A stretch of DNA of 64,000 nt from Psylliodes chrysocephalus (lineage: Eukaryota; Arthropoda; Insecta; Coleoptera; Chrysomelidae), in assembly GCA_927349885.1 (NCBI GenBank), contig OV651814.1, positions 51,802,800-51,866,799 on the forward strand, written 5' to 3'. How positions within the stretch are numbered: the stretch's first letter is position 1; every line of letters begins with the position of its first letter. Below, in pieces: positions 23,480 through 34,689 of the stretch. Made by a program: the position numbers and the translations under genes. A model generated the notes under the pieces. That model had not been told where the DNA came from and did not search any database. It saw nothing but the letters and a program-made list of their open reading frames with translations.

Positions 23480-24250
23480 CGACGCGCCCGCTCAGAGAGG
23501 TACTGAATCTGAGTTCATAGGACCAGAACCATTTCTTTCATATTGCAAAGACCACTGCCAAAGGAAGGCGTTTATGCCTAATACTTTTATGAATTTCTCT
23601 GCCTAGCTCTAAATAGAGTAGGAATGATCGTAATCTTACGGGGGTGTTGATAGGACATTGTCATCTACGTAACCACATAAGAATGATAGGTCTGCAACAA
23701 ACATCGGCTGCGAAATTGGTGTGCACCCACTACTTGGCGACAGTGCTTCTCCGGTCATGTCTTGGATGTGTGGAGGCTCGAAGGTCCACCAATTTAGCTG
23801 ACTAGCGGTTAACCATCGACGACGTGGAATTAATAACGATGAAACCACCTGCGCTTAGTGCCACCATGCGAATCCCAAGTGGTTGGACCCAAGCCTGATT
23901 GGGGTAAGTCTGCCGAAACCTCTCAGGGGAGCAGAGGGATGCCTGAAAAGGTAAAAAAACCTCGGACTGCCTATTCTGCATTCTGTAAGACGAATCTGTA
24001 GAGCATATTCTCTGTGTACCTGCTCTGCCTTAGAAAGAACTAGGTTCAAGATCTTTGGCTTTACCCGAGCGGCTACCTACTTTAAACCTCTTATACCTAA
24101 TTGAACCATAGCCTTCATTAAAATGTGGTTTGTACAGTGAACTATAATTTAGGCATGAACCACAATAGATCAATCTGGGCCGATGTGGAAGGCGATGTGA
24201 TTATCCTACATATTTTCAACTTAACCAAACCTAAACCTTATAGAACAAAG
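23480..24250 (+). pseudogene. Decayed 3' half of an RNase H-type LINE (I/R1/LOA-like)
   Basis: Clearly GC-richer than its surroundings. Broken plus-strand frames show IGHCHLRNHIRMIGL, resembling the LTGHC...HLxxMG box after RNase H. At 23965-24040 DCLFCIL, a stop, then ESVEHILCVPALP corresponds to the CxxC...EHILCxCP zinc finger near the end of such polyproteins. CACAATAGATCAATCTGGGC at 24161 resembles the 3' untranslated part of these LINEs. At least three stops or shifts. Confidence 0.5.
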
Positions 24251-25917
24251 AAGAAGCTAGGTATAGTTACTGTTAAAAATTGAGATTCGCTTAAATTGGG
24301 AAAAAGTTTCCTCTCTATGGGGGCAATAATATCGAATGACAAGATCTCATATGCGAGTATCCACTACCGTCTTTGGGCTCTAGCAGTATTTATTGTGATG
24401 TTTATTTTAGAACTGACTTAAAACAAAAATTAAACGTATAAATAAAATGAATGTATTTACAACTCGCGCCCAAAAGCCACCAAATACTCGTAAGGGTAAT
24501 CAAAATTTGATCTTCTAGTTATTTTTTAATAAGATTGTAATATTTAGGTCATGCAAAAGTAATTAATAAGTTCTATACTTATTTAAATTAATTGCAATGC
24601 AATTAGTTTATGTTTCGGAAAAGTAGCGTAATTATGACGGAATTAGTGTAATTCAGCTTAATACCTTTCCCTACTAGGATTCCTCCTAAACCCCGTGATT
24701 TTCTCTTTGTTGAGTTCTTCTTATCGCGGCCGGTCCATACAAAAGTATTGACGAATTGTCCGATGAGCACAAGATTATGATTGTTCGGTTTACTAATCTA
24801 TATGGTCTATAGGTGATTTGAAGAGAAAGTGACTCCGTTTGCGGTACCGATACAAAATTTAGAAATTGGCTTGATGTATTGTCATGCAGACCGTTATAAT
24901 AATTGTGATATTCCGGGTTATTATTTGCCAAACGAAATAAATTTACATAAAAAAAAGTTAGGAAAACATTATCAAAAGAGTAATGTGTAACCTATATTTG
25001 TAGGTTGTTTGATAGCAAAGAACCAGTTTATTTTCCATTTGATCTCCTGTGTTGTTTGTGAATATATAAAGTGACCTCATTTCATTTTTTCTGTGCGATA
25101 TCCAAATATATGTTTCTTATAATTTATCAAGAATAGAAAAATTTGAAAGAAATGTCACGTACCTTCTCTAGTAATTCATAATAAACTATCCTCAAGACAT
25201 TCCAGAAGTCCAGGTTCTCTGATGTAGGTCAGTAGGTCTTTTATGAATGTTCGCTGACCCTCCGCTGCAAAGATAAAGTGTTGTTATTTTATATTTGGTA
25301 CATCATATAGCATTATTGTTTATTTATTATAGACAGTTGCGTAATATGGATTAATATAAGCATATGTATCTACTAAACGCATCTCAAATTAGGTTTTATT
25401 ACGGATTTATCTGACGATATAACCGCGGTATCAAAGTAGCGCATGGCTGTGTATCTTTATGTCTTCGACATGATCTGATTTTATTTGCCTGGTGATCTAT
25501 GTAGGCTTTGTTATTCTATTGTTTTTTATACTCTCTTATATATTTAAAGTCATTTTCTAAAGTTTTCTTTTTTTATGATTTATAATATTCTTTCTTGCTA
25601 GAATTAACTGGACGCCTAAATGAGAGACACCTATTTCAGTGTTATAAATTTTATGATATACTGCAATGTTATACCGTGGTAACCAACCTCTGTTTATGGT
25701 TGTTAGGGGCAATCCCAGTAAAAATTTTAACCGACCACTTAATAAAACCACAACAACAATCATTAATTTTAACAGTTATGACTGAACTGTCAGTTGTCAT
25801 TATTTTAAGTCACATTTGGAAACTTGTAATGATGGTGTCAAATGATAACATTTTATTTGATTTTAGGTTGTAAAGCGTAGTTAATTGCAGTATATCATAA
25901 AACGTTGTATGATATTG
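24251..25917 (+). other. Intron, AT-rich, with a small inverted repeat
   Basis: Arms TATGATATACTGCA (25651-25664) and TGCAGTATATCATA (about 25887-25900) bracket a 250-bp stretch, possibly a small MITE next to the transposon remnant at 25918. Nothing else is recognised. Confidence 0.4.
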
Positions 25918-27116
25918 TAAACGCCAAATCTAAAGAACCAGCGCAAATGCTCAAGTTCGTTTACTTAAAAATCGCCACGCCCATTCACAATTTGAACCTT
26001 GTCCTTGCTTACGGTTAGTAGCGTAACGACTAGATCATTGTTTGTTTCTTATTTCTGTGTTTTGATTAAAGTGACTGGTTTTATTTTTGATAAAGTCTTC
26101 TATTGTGGGTGATAAAAAGCACAGATCTGTTATTAACGGACAAAGTCGTGATGTAATATACAATGTTTTTAAATATTTTGACGCAACAAAAAAGGAAGGA
26201 GTTACTTTAGATGATATCAAACTTCAAACTGCACAAGCAACAGGTAAACATACTCTGTAGTTTATTTGCAATTAAACTTGCGTAGTTTTCCATATTTTTT
26301 TGTATTTTACACACATATCTATGCATTTTATTTTTGATTTATATTTAAATTTTTAAAATTTATCTTGTTTCTAAAAATTTTTGTTTCCTAATAAATGTAA
26401 ATATATATACAAAATAAACTAATTAGTTAAAGTAGGTACTTAAGAGAAATAAATTAATAAAATTCCAATAAGATATCATTACCGGGATTATCTCACAGAA
26501 AACTAAGAACAGATAAAGAGATTTAATTAAGCTCAGTTATTAATATCTAATTGTTCACTTAAGAGGATATTTGAATTTTTAAATCTATTTATTTCAAGTG
26601 TTTCTAAATGGTTTAATTTAATGCCTTTATTCTCAAAATGTGAAACAATTTTTGCATAAACGATTGATTTTCAAAAAAAAAATAGGGTTTGTAGAATAAT
26701 TTTTGTTTTTAGTATAACTATTGTAATGTTTTAAATACCTTTTTTTTTAAAGTACGGCCCGTTTAATCAATATACAATTTTACCACAATTTAATTTATTT
26801 GAATAAGGATAATTTCCTGACCGTAACAGAATTTTATATAAATACCGAACGGAAAGAGGTAGAACAGCCTTAACCTAAAGTCGGCTTACTTAAAAATAAT
26901 GATTTTTTAATTGACTATAGAATTATGTCCTAATAATAACACTAAGCATTATGTATGAACAAGTATCATTCACTATTTTCCATTTATTTTATGTCTTAAA
27001 ATATATGCGCCCCTGGTTTACAATTTTCTAGGTAAGCTACCAATGCTATTCATCGGTAGGCGTGTTCGTAGCATTATGAATGCGCGTCCTTGATTCTTTA
27101 GATTTGGCGTTTACTG
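25918..27116. mobile_element. Internally deleted DNA transposon with 21-bp inverted ends
   Basis: GTAAACGCCAAATCTAAAGA at 25918 is matched by its exact complement ending at 27116 (21 bp). Further flanking CG-containing sequence (ACGCCCGTTACCTGATCT / GATCTAGGTAACGGGC, 27119-27211) forms another hairpin just outside, so the true ends may lie further out. The only coding matter is the 5' exon fragment at 26090. It looks like a non-autonomous deletion derivative that kept the ends and first exon of its parent. Confidence 0.6.
26090..26243 (+). pseudogene. N-terminal exon of a DDE_3-type transposase (fragment)
   Basis: Open frame KSSIVGDKKHRSVINGQSRD, then VIYNVFKYFDATKKEG and LQTAQATG, ending at a splice-like donor (ACAG|GTAAAC). 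It resembles the N-terminus of a widespread insect transposase family, which reads SxxREVIxNVYxFFxxE...AAxATGVSxRT at the start of its helix-turn-helix. The start codon position reads ATA, not ATG. No downstream exon remains between the inverted ends. Confidence 0.6.
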
Positions 27117-28091
27117 TACACGCCCGTTACCTGATCTCTATGTGCTCGCACGGTCATATAACGTGCTCGCTAGCGCACATTAACGACTCGCATGTAATGA
27201 TCTAGGTAACGGGCTTATAACGTTAACTACTACTTAAAATATTTCTTAGTTTTAACCATTTTTCATTTCATTGAAATGTGATTTGTCAACGGTACGAGTA
27301 GATATATTTTCAAAATAGTTCTCCTCACAATTTATTTTTTCAGGATTCATGAATAAAAAGTCTTAAAACTAGCGAAAATTTTATTTCCTTTCGTTTCATT
27401 ATGGAGAAAATTAGGGAAAAGAGAATAAGCGTTATACCAATTGAAATAGTTCATATGGAGCAGTTTCAAAACTGTTTAACGTTTAAATCATCTATGTAAT
27501 GAAAGACGAGAGATTCGAGATTATTTTTAAATAATGACAACGGAGTTACTTTAAAAAAATTTGTATCACACTCAAGCAGACCTAAAATCTAATATATATA
27601 GACAAATAGTTTTTTCAATTTTTTTTTATTCATATAGAAATATTGGTAATATTTTGTTAATATTGCAGTAACAAAGTTACCCTACATCTGAAAATGGTCG
27701 TTCATTGAAAATGGGACATTAATATCTCAAATACTTTATATGTTATAAGATTTAAAGTGGTTTTCAATATATTTTTTCACCCTGTATTAATTTAATTTCC
27801 TTTATCTCTCCCAGAGTGAAGAAGTGACATCATCTGGTTTTTAAGTGTATTGAAATCCATTTTTATAATTTTCCCTAATTGCCAACTTTGAAAATAAATA
27901 GTTAATTAATAAAATCCAAGTCTGTTTGCATTCACGTCTTTTTAGTCAATACATATTTTATTTTGAATCGCATTATATAATATATTTAGAAAATACTCAA
28001 TATTTAAATTTGGTATAGCTTAAAGCTTAGGGAGCTTGCTTATATTTGTGCTTTATTTATTTATGTTTTATTCGCTTTTTTATGTTTGCAA
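27117..28091 (+). other. Intron, AT-rich, no gene seen
   Basis: After the hairpin at 27119-27211 the sequence is AT-rich. A TTTTTCACCCTGTATTA terminus-like motif lies at 27774. Nothing further can be supported. Confidence 0.4.
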
Positions 28092-28766
28092 ATGGTTTGA
28101 CCTTTAAAATATAATAATCACAATATAAATAAATCAGTATATTGCAACTTTTAAAAAATTACATGATATTTGTTTAGTCAATCAATATGATAAAAATCCG
28201 TATCAATTAATAGTAAACATAGAAAAAAACTATGGTAAATTTTCAAGGATAATACCACAAGAGGTGAGAATTATTACAGAATATTTTGTTGTATTTTTGA
28301 AAATTATGCGCCTAAATTTCACGAATCAAAGTCCTCCTTAAAATACCACTTCTCACTTAGCTATCCTTACGTCAAAATCTTCAACGACAACCTTATATAT
28401 TAAGAAAGTTTATGAAAGAGCATACTTTTTGAATACATAATCAATTATTCAGATAATCCTATTAGTGTTACAAATAGTTAATTTTTGATTCTATTTAAAT
28501 ACAATAATTGCGATATCCTTCATTATTTTTTGTTGTATCAGTTTGTAAATTTGTCACATCAGAAAAAAAAGTTGTACTCTTCATGTGATAATCAATAATT
28601 AATAAAACATTTTTGTGAAAATCTACTATAGAATCGTTTTGCTGTCAATTAATTATTTTTACTGAGCAATATACTGGTTAAAGAGTATACAATAATTATA
28701 ATATTTGAGAATCAACTTCCATACATATTCTTTAATTAAAAAGTAAAAAATGAAAGGTCAAACCAT
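28092..28766. mobile_element. MITE-like element with 14-bp perfect terminal inverted repeats
   Basis: ATGGTTTGACCTTT at 28092-28105 and its exact complement at 28753-28766 bracket 675 bp of AT-rich, non-coding DNA. The right end lies only 38 bases before the splice acceptor of the next coding exon. Confidence 0.6.
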
Positions 28767-28804
28767 CCTGGGAATGTCTCCATTATGCACTAAGCATGTT
28801 TTAG

Positions 28805-29246
28805 GCGCAACTCAAAACCTTACCAGAGCCTGCCGATCATGAAGCGCACGAAACCAAGAGCGATTTTAGATGTTTGTCCTTTGGATGGCATAACTTTTAA
28901 TTTTAAAGAACAGCTAGATCTACGAAAAGTCAGCATGGCATCAACCACATCCTACCAGTCGGCAACCTCTTGCGGGTTCCATAGTAATTCTGATTCTTCT
29001 AGGGAGTCGGATAACAGTCTCTACCAGATTCCTTGCGTACCCAAGCAGTTCATGGACTCCAGTGCGCACTCTGAGGATCTGAACTACCTGAGTGCTAGCA
29101 GGGAGTCTGATCAGATCAGCTTGTCTTCAACGGCGTCTAGTTGCGGGTACTACTATCCTAAGAGGCCGGATAGCGGGGGTATTCCCCTATACATTCCTAT
29201 GAATAAGGGTGGTGGATATAGTCCAGGATCTAACAACAAAGTTTCG
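28805..29246 (+). CDS. Host adaptor gene, exon 5 in window: Ser-rich linker with YIPM motif
   Basis: The acceptor is AAGCATGTTTTAG and the donor GTTTCG|GTAAGT; 442 nt. The split AT|G codon joins exon 4 cleanly (or exon 3 if exon 4 is skipped). It encodes RNSKPYQSLPIMKRTKPRAI, DVCPLDGITFNFKEQLDLRK, then Ser-rich sequence with two related RESD phrases (SSRESDNSLYQIP and ASRESDQISLSS), then CGYYYPKRPDSGG and PLYIPMNKGGG. YQIP and YIPM are SH2-ligand-like. Two similar Ser-rich SRESD blocks suggest an internal duplication. Confidence 0.88.
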
Positions 29247-29387
29247 GTAAGTGTATTGATGGAATCATTTAACGTTTTCCATGTTTATAACGTTCAAATA
29301 GTTTCTAAAAGTTTGAGGTGGTATTTTAATTATGCATTATGCATACTTGTTTAGCACATTCATTACATGCTGACTATTTTTTTCCAG

Positions 29388-29653
29388 CCTACTCCCCCAA
29401 AAAAGCCTCCACGCAGGAACATATCAATTTCACCGACACACGCGCAGCCTATGTCAATGTCCGTAGATGGAGTGAGCAACAATGCGTACGAGTACCTCTT
29501 TTTGGCACATAGCGGTACGAGAAGTCAAGGAAATTTGAACGATTTCGACAAGGAAAACAGAAGAGATAGGCTAGGCCATGGAAGGAGTATGGATCAGTAC
29601 GTTGAAATGAATGTGTTTAATATCGCTTTGGATGATGAACCAGAGAGGCCGAG
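29388..29653 (+). CDS. Host adaptor gene, exon 6 in window: proline-rich SH3 ligand and YVEM motif
   Basis: The acceptor is ATTTTTTTCCAG and the donor CCGAG|GTAAGT; 266 nt, phase 0 in and two bases out. It starts PTPPKKPPRRNISISPTH, a class-II-like SH3 ligand followed by phosphorylatable Ser. Then come NNAYEYLFLAHSGTRSQGNL, a basic RRDRLGHGRSMD, and DQYVEMNVF. YVEM fits YxxM and YEYL fits YxxL. The intron upstream is only 141 bp and the exons abut well, so this pair is secure. Confidence 0.88.
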
Positions 29654-30957
29654 GTAAGTCATATAATTTAATTATTTACTCGTGCTACATATTTTTAATA
29701 TTTACATAAATGCTTTTGAGAGACGTCTTGATGAGAAATTTAAATTCTCAAGTACTACTTGGTTGGTGTTCTCGAACACACAGGTTATTTAACTGTTAAA
29801 AAACTTGTCATTTTTGAACACGGCATATATTACACAAAAAATTGCTTTAGTACTAAATCTATCATACAATAAATTGTGGCTAATCATCATGGAGTACCGG
29901 ATCAAGAGATCTGTCACAAATTGTCCGAAACTGGCGGCCGACATAGCCTGAATTTAATATTTTAAATTTTATACATAAGTAGATTTTACGCAACTCACTC
30001 GGAATTATAAAATTAAAAGTTAAATGTTGAGTTAATTGAACTAGCTCCAATCTCACACAGACGTCTTAACCTCACTATAAACCTTTCTTTTTATTCAACC
30101 ATAGAAGATAAATGAAGTACAAGTATTCAACTTTAAACAATAATATAAGTTATCAATTTATTAGATACATAACAGTTTTTTATTTATTTTTAATATAATT
30201 TTGTTTTTTAGTTTATCGCATCATTTAAATTATCTTAAATTATATATTCTTTTAGAAAATGTTTTGACAATGTAGGTTATTTTATGAGTAAAACAAAATC
30301 TGTACTCGACGAGACGAGAGACATTTTCTCTCGTAAACGTGAATTTTTCGTTTCTCTCGAGCTCTTTCGAGTCATTTACTTTTTGCTAATTTGAAATGTT
30401 CAATTGCTTATCCAACTTAAAATTTAAACATCAGATTTACTATATCACACGTATTCTATATATATAAAATAGTAACAAATAATACGTGTGTAATTGGGAT
30501 TTTATAAATAGTAATTTAAAAAAAAAAATATTATTCATGTTATTTATTTAAAATTGCAAGTTTTTTATCGACTGAACATTTAAATTCCAAATGAAAAAGG
30601 TTATATTCATCGTGATTTCAATTTATTCTAGGTATTCAGTAAATCAATGATAAGTATGTATTAGAATTTTTTGAATTTTTATCAAATTTGATGTTGATTA
30701 TGGATTTCGAAGTGCTGCAGAACTTTTTAACCAGATTTTTTTTGTGAAATGTAGAATAAAATTTTCCATTGGTCTAAAACTTTTTGGGGCACACTTTTTG
30801 TGTCAGATTTTATGGTGTACAACTTCTTAGGTAATTATATCACGAATTATTCCAGACAACAGACAAACGTCATTATTATACAAGTTTTATAGCTGAGTAA
30901 GAAAGTTTGACCAAATAAAATAGCGCAATAGTGTTCCGTGCCATAGATGTTTTAAAT
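29654..30957 (+). other. Intron, AT-rich, no gene seen
   Basis: A palindromic GA-rich block lies at 30308-30372 (CGACGAGACGAGAGACATTT with CTCTCGAGCTCTTTCGAG). Otherwise AT-rich sequence without coding signal. Confidence 0.4.
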
Positions 30958-31832
30958 TGAGGTGGATCATTCCAAAATGCATCTTGTCCATTTTTTATAA
31001 AATCTTAGTTTGCAACAGAGATAACATAAATTGTCATTTTAAACTGCTTCTTAACCCATTATGAAAAGTCTAAAATTACATGTCAGTTCAAAACGCATCA
31101 TATCCATAACCAGTATCGCTTCAAACCGAGTAATATTCACCAGGCTTGCATTTTAATCACAAGGTTTTGCTCACCTGTTAAGCCCGATAAAGTTAAAGAC
31201 ATTGATACATTGCTGAAATCTCACTTTGGTCCTGAGTGGATAAAAAATCCAAAATGTAACTTTTTTAAAAAAATTCTGGGGAAGATTAACGATAAATCAA
31301 ATTCAACTGAACCTGAATTGAACGATTGTGAAGAAAATAATGGACTTTTGTGAATGCACCGATGAATCCAAAGCTCTAAAAATATACCTATGTAATTAAA
31401 AGTTCTTATTTTTATTTTTTATCCCAATTTTTATTATAAAGTTTTAGTCGTTTTTAGGTATACATTTAGTAGATTTTAGGCAAGAATGTATTTTGACTTT
31501 TCCTCTTAATTCCTTTCATGAAATCTACGAAATTTAAAATAATTTTTTCGTGTTTTAGGAAAAAAAGTCTTCATAATTAAGAGTAATTCCAAAATGCGTC
31601 TTATCCATTGCGTAGTTTCAAAACGCGTCTTATCCAAATTATATAATTTTTTTACATTTATATAGCAAAAATGATTTTATCAAATGGATTTGGACGTAAC
31701 CAATAATCATGATTTCTTATAGATATAATAAGAACATAAAACTATGTATAAATGTGTGAATAAAGATTTCTTCCATTTGCCAAAATTTTATCCTAGTGGA
31801 TAAGATGCACTTTGGAATGACCCGTCTCAATT
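30958..31832. mobile_element. DNA transposon remnant with about 40-bp inverted ends
   Basis: The left end (AGGTGGATCATTCCAAAATG, then CATCTTGTCCA) and the right end (complement of TGGATAAGATGCACTTTGGA, then ATGACCC) are inverted. The same phrase recurs internally in direct and variant forms (AAAACGCATCATATCC at 31089, AAAATGCGTCTTATCC at 31591, AAAACGCGTCTTATCC at 31619), so the ends appear to be built of repeated subterminal sites. It carries the coding tail at 31141. Confidence 0.6.
31141..31353 (+). pseudogene. C-terminal fragment of an unidentified transposon protein
   Basis: An open frame ends at a TGA (31351-31353). It reads RFCSPVKPDKVKDIDTLLKS, HFGPEWIKNPKCNFFKKILG, then an acidic tail EPELNDCEENNGLL. 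I believe PxKxxDIxxLLxxHFGxxW is the C-terminal end of a transposase family of insects, but I cannot name it with certainty. It is preceded by non-coding sequence, so most of the gene was deleted. Confidence 0.45.
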
Positions 31833-31939
31833 AATAATTCGAGTTGATAGATTTAGCTGACAGGCGCTGATACATAGTATCAGTACAGCAGAGCTCTCTT
31901 TCTTTATATAAAAAAAACTATCCAACGGACAGCAATCGT

Positions 31940-31958
31940 GATAATGGACTCATCCAGT
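31940..31958 (+). repeat. Left terminal inverted repeat of the ISL2EU-like element
   Basis: GATAATGGACTCATCCAGT, preceded by GT at 31938-31939. It matches the complement of 37690-37708 at all 19 positions. Similarity stops on both sides, as expected at a transposon end. Confidence 0.85.
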
Positions 31959-32448
31959 GATTTTTAAAAATATTTTTATCATATAATCTTGGCCCGCTAT
32001 AACACAGTTGACCGGGTCCAACCTCTCTGCGACCTACCCTGTGGCTACAATTAAATGTTGAAATTTGAATTTCGGGGCTAAGGTGGATTGTGACGTGTAC
32101 CAATAGAAACAGGCTTTATTTTGCAATGTTGCCATATCGATAAAACTAGCAATATTCCTTGTCATTTATTATGTTTAAAAGAAGGATAGAAGTACCGATG
32201 GACGGTTCCGTTTACACCGAGTACGGAGTACAAAGACGAACGGTCTTTTCCTTTATCCATGCCAAAAATATTCACAGCGCAAAAAAAGAGAAGAAAAACT
32301 AGAAAAAGAAGAATATAAAATATAACCTTACATTTCAATTTTCAATCATTTAGTATTTCATTGTGAATACTTATTGTATTATCAGTGGTTGCCTCTAATT
32401 CTATTGTATTTATTTTTGGAAAAGTGTTAAAGTGTATTTAAAAAGAAA

Positions 32449-34661
32449 ATGAATCCAGGTTTTGTGAAAGCAGATTCCAGAAATTTACCACAAGTAGATG
32501 TGGAGATGGTGATGCAATTTTATTCATCGAATACTGAACACTATAGTGCCGAGATGAAAAATATTAAAACTGAGAGGTAACTAAACTACTCTACTGGTAA
32601 AAATAAAGATTTTTACGAATAACGGAATATTTTGAAACATTTTTTCTAACTAATTTTACGATAAAACTACTTATTATCATTACTATTTTAAATTTGGCTT
32701 TCATATTTGTTAACTAATAAAATATGTACATTTTAGAGCATCAAAAGAAAAGTATGGAGACAATGCAGTAAGTTATGTTCAGTTAAAAAGAGATGGCAAC
32801 ATATGTACCATTAGAGCCAAAATTACCCCTGAACACAAAATTCACAAGAAACCATATAATGTTGAAGTGAAAATTAATGAAGAGGATGAGAAAATTCTCA
32901 GTTCTGCATGTACTGACTGTGCAGCTTCCTCAGGTAATTATTAAAGTTAATTTACCTGGTATTTGGTAAGAGTAATAAATAACTGTTGTGTTAAACAAGA
33001 TGAAACATTAAACTATAATATTTTGAATTTATGTATGTAAGTGATAGATATACTTCTACTTATTCAACGAAGACTGTAGTAAGTCAATTGAGAAAGTCAG
33101 TGTTTAATATTCATTTATTTAATTTTTGCTTTCTATGCTCCACCTAAACATTTTCGATCTAATAAATTAATAAAAAAAACAAAAAAGATTGACATCTGTG
33201 TGCACGTAGTTTAGATTCAAAAGGAAAGACTTGTATTTCATGCAAAACTTTTTAATTAATAAATGCAAAGCGCTTTCGGCATTGTGCCATCATTAGTGCT
33301 TATTGTCCACAAACATATCCACCAAGTTCTTAGTCATCCTCGCTCCCAAAATTAAATGAAATGAAATAAAAATGAATGTATAAAACAATTTAAATTTGAA
33401 AATATTGCTAATAGTAATAATTATGATTTAGCAATTTGTGAATATCCAGAAATATCTAATTTTGGGAGCGAGGATGACTAAGAACTTGGTGGATATGTTT
33501 GTGGACAATAAGCACTGATCATGGCACAATGCCAAAAGTGCTTTGCATTTATTAATTAAAAAGTTTTGCACCAAATACAAGTCTTTCCTTTTGAATAATA
33601 AATTAATATTTGACACTGATTTTCTCAATTTGAGCAAAATTGACTTTTATATTTAAAAATGAAATGCTTAATATTTTAGTTTTATTTTAATATAATTTTT
33701 AGGTGGGTGCAAACATTCAGTGGCATTTTTGTTTTGGCTCCATCGTCGTAGTGAAGAACCTAGTGTCACCTCAGTTGAATGCTATTGGAAAGCATCGAAA
33801 TTATCCAAAGTAGGAACAGTTGAAAAGTTTCTATCTGCAAAGGATATGGCTAATGCAAAACCACTTTTAAAAGAAAAAAATTCAGAAGTTAGGGAACGCT
33901 TTATAAAATATATAGACAAAGCTTCAGGTGGAATTTTTGATTTTTATTATGAGTCTGAATTGTCAAAATTCAACATACATCATTTAATTATGAAGTATAA
34001 GAGTGAGCAAACTACATATTCAGCAGAAGATTTTTTTCAATTTGCCAGTGCTAATATGGGAGCTAATTGTGCAGTTGTCGAAGAACAGACAAAAGAACAG
34101 TCAAATTGTCCCAATTGGTACCATTTACGCTTTGGTCGAATAACTGCATCCAAAATTTATGAAGCTGCTAAATGTAAAACAAGAGAAGGAAGTCTTCTGG
34201 AAAATATAATGGGTGCAACAAAGGCTTTTGAAACCTATGCTGTTTCAAGAGGGAAACGATTGGAACCCTTAGTTTTAAAACAAGTTGAAATAGCAAAAAA
34301 AATTAATATTAAAAAAGTAGGCTTGCTTTTGTCCAATCGGTATCCGGTTTTAGGAGCATCCCCAGATGGCATAACTGAAGAATTTTGTGTGGAAGTGAAA
34401 TGCCCAAGCAAAGAAAAAACTGTGGAAAACTACATAAAAAATAATGAAATAGTAAAAAAATATTATTATCAATTGCAAATGCAATGTTTTTTTTCTAATA
34501 AAGATAAAGGTCTCTTTTGTGTAGCTTCTCCAGATTTTGAAAATGACAAAGTTGTAAATATATTTGAAATCTCATTAAATAAGGAAGAAATTGAAAATAT
34601 AATAGACTTGGCTTTAACTTATTGGAGAGATAATGTTTTTAATTGTTTAATTAATTTATAA
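32449..34661 (+). CDS. SWIM zinc finger plus YqaJ-type (lambda-exonuclease-like) nuclease of the transposon
   Basis: Three exons (32449-32576, 32737-32933, 33703-34661) with GT-AG borders and matching phases give 427 residues, no stop. Around residues 99-114, CTDCAASSGGCKHSVAF makes a CxxC...CxH SWIM-type zinc site spanning the exon 2-3 junction. The C-terminal half is a PD-(D/E)xK nuclease of the YqaJ family: RFGRITASKI, RGKRLEPLVL (Glu), LGASPDGI (catalytic Asp), CVEVKCPSK (ExK) and YYYQLQMQCFF (Gln). All these residues are present. The family trims DNA ends; in ISL2EU elements its exact role in transposition is unknown. AATAAA follows the stop at 34680. The start is the first ATG in frame. 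Confidence 0.88.
33079..33650. mobile_element. Foldback MITE inside intron 2 of the nuclease gene
   Basis: The right arm (33458-33650) is an inverted copy of the left (33079-33352). Shared phrases are TTGGGAGCGAGGATGACTAA, GAACTTGGTGGATATGTTTG, TGGACAATAAGCACT, GGCACAATGCC, TTTGCATTTATTAATTAA and AAAAGGAAAGACTTGTATTT. The left arm is interrupted by about 90 bp (33118-33210) with no counterpart. The arms differ at few positions, so the insertion is young. It does not touch splice sites. Confidence 0.85.
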
Positions 34662-34689
34662 TTTGTAATATTGAAGGTCAATAAAATAT

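Noticed and set aside
31918..32103. 61-codon minus-strand frame across the left transposon end
   Set aside because: It crosses the terminal repeat and the host junction, so it cannot be an element or host gene.
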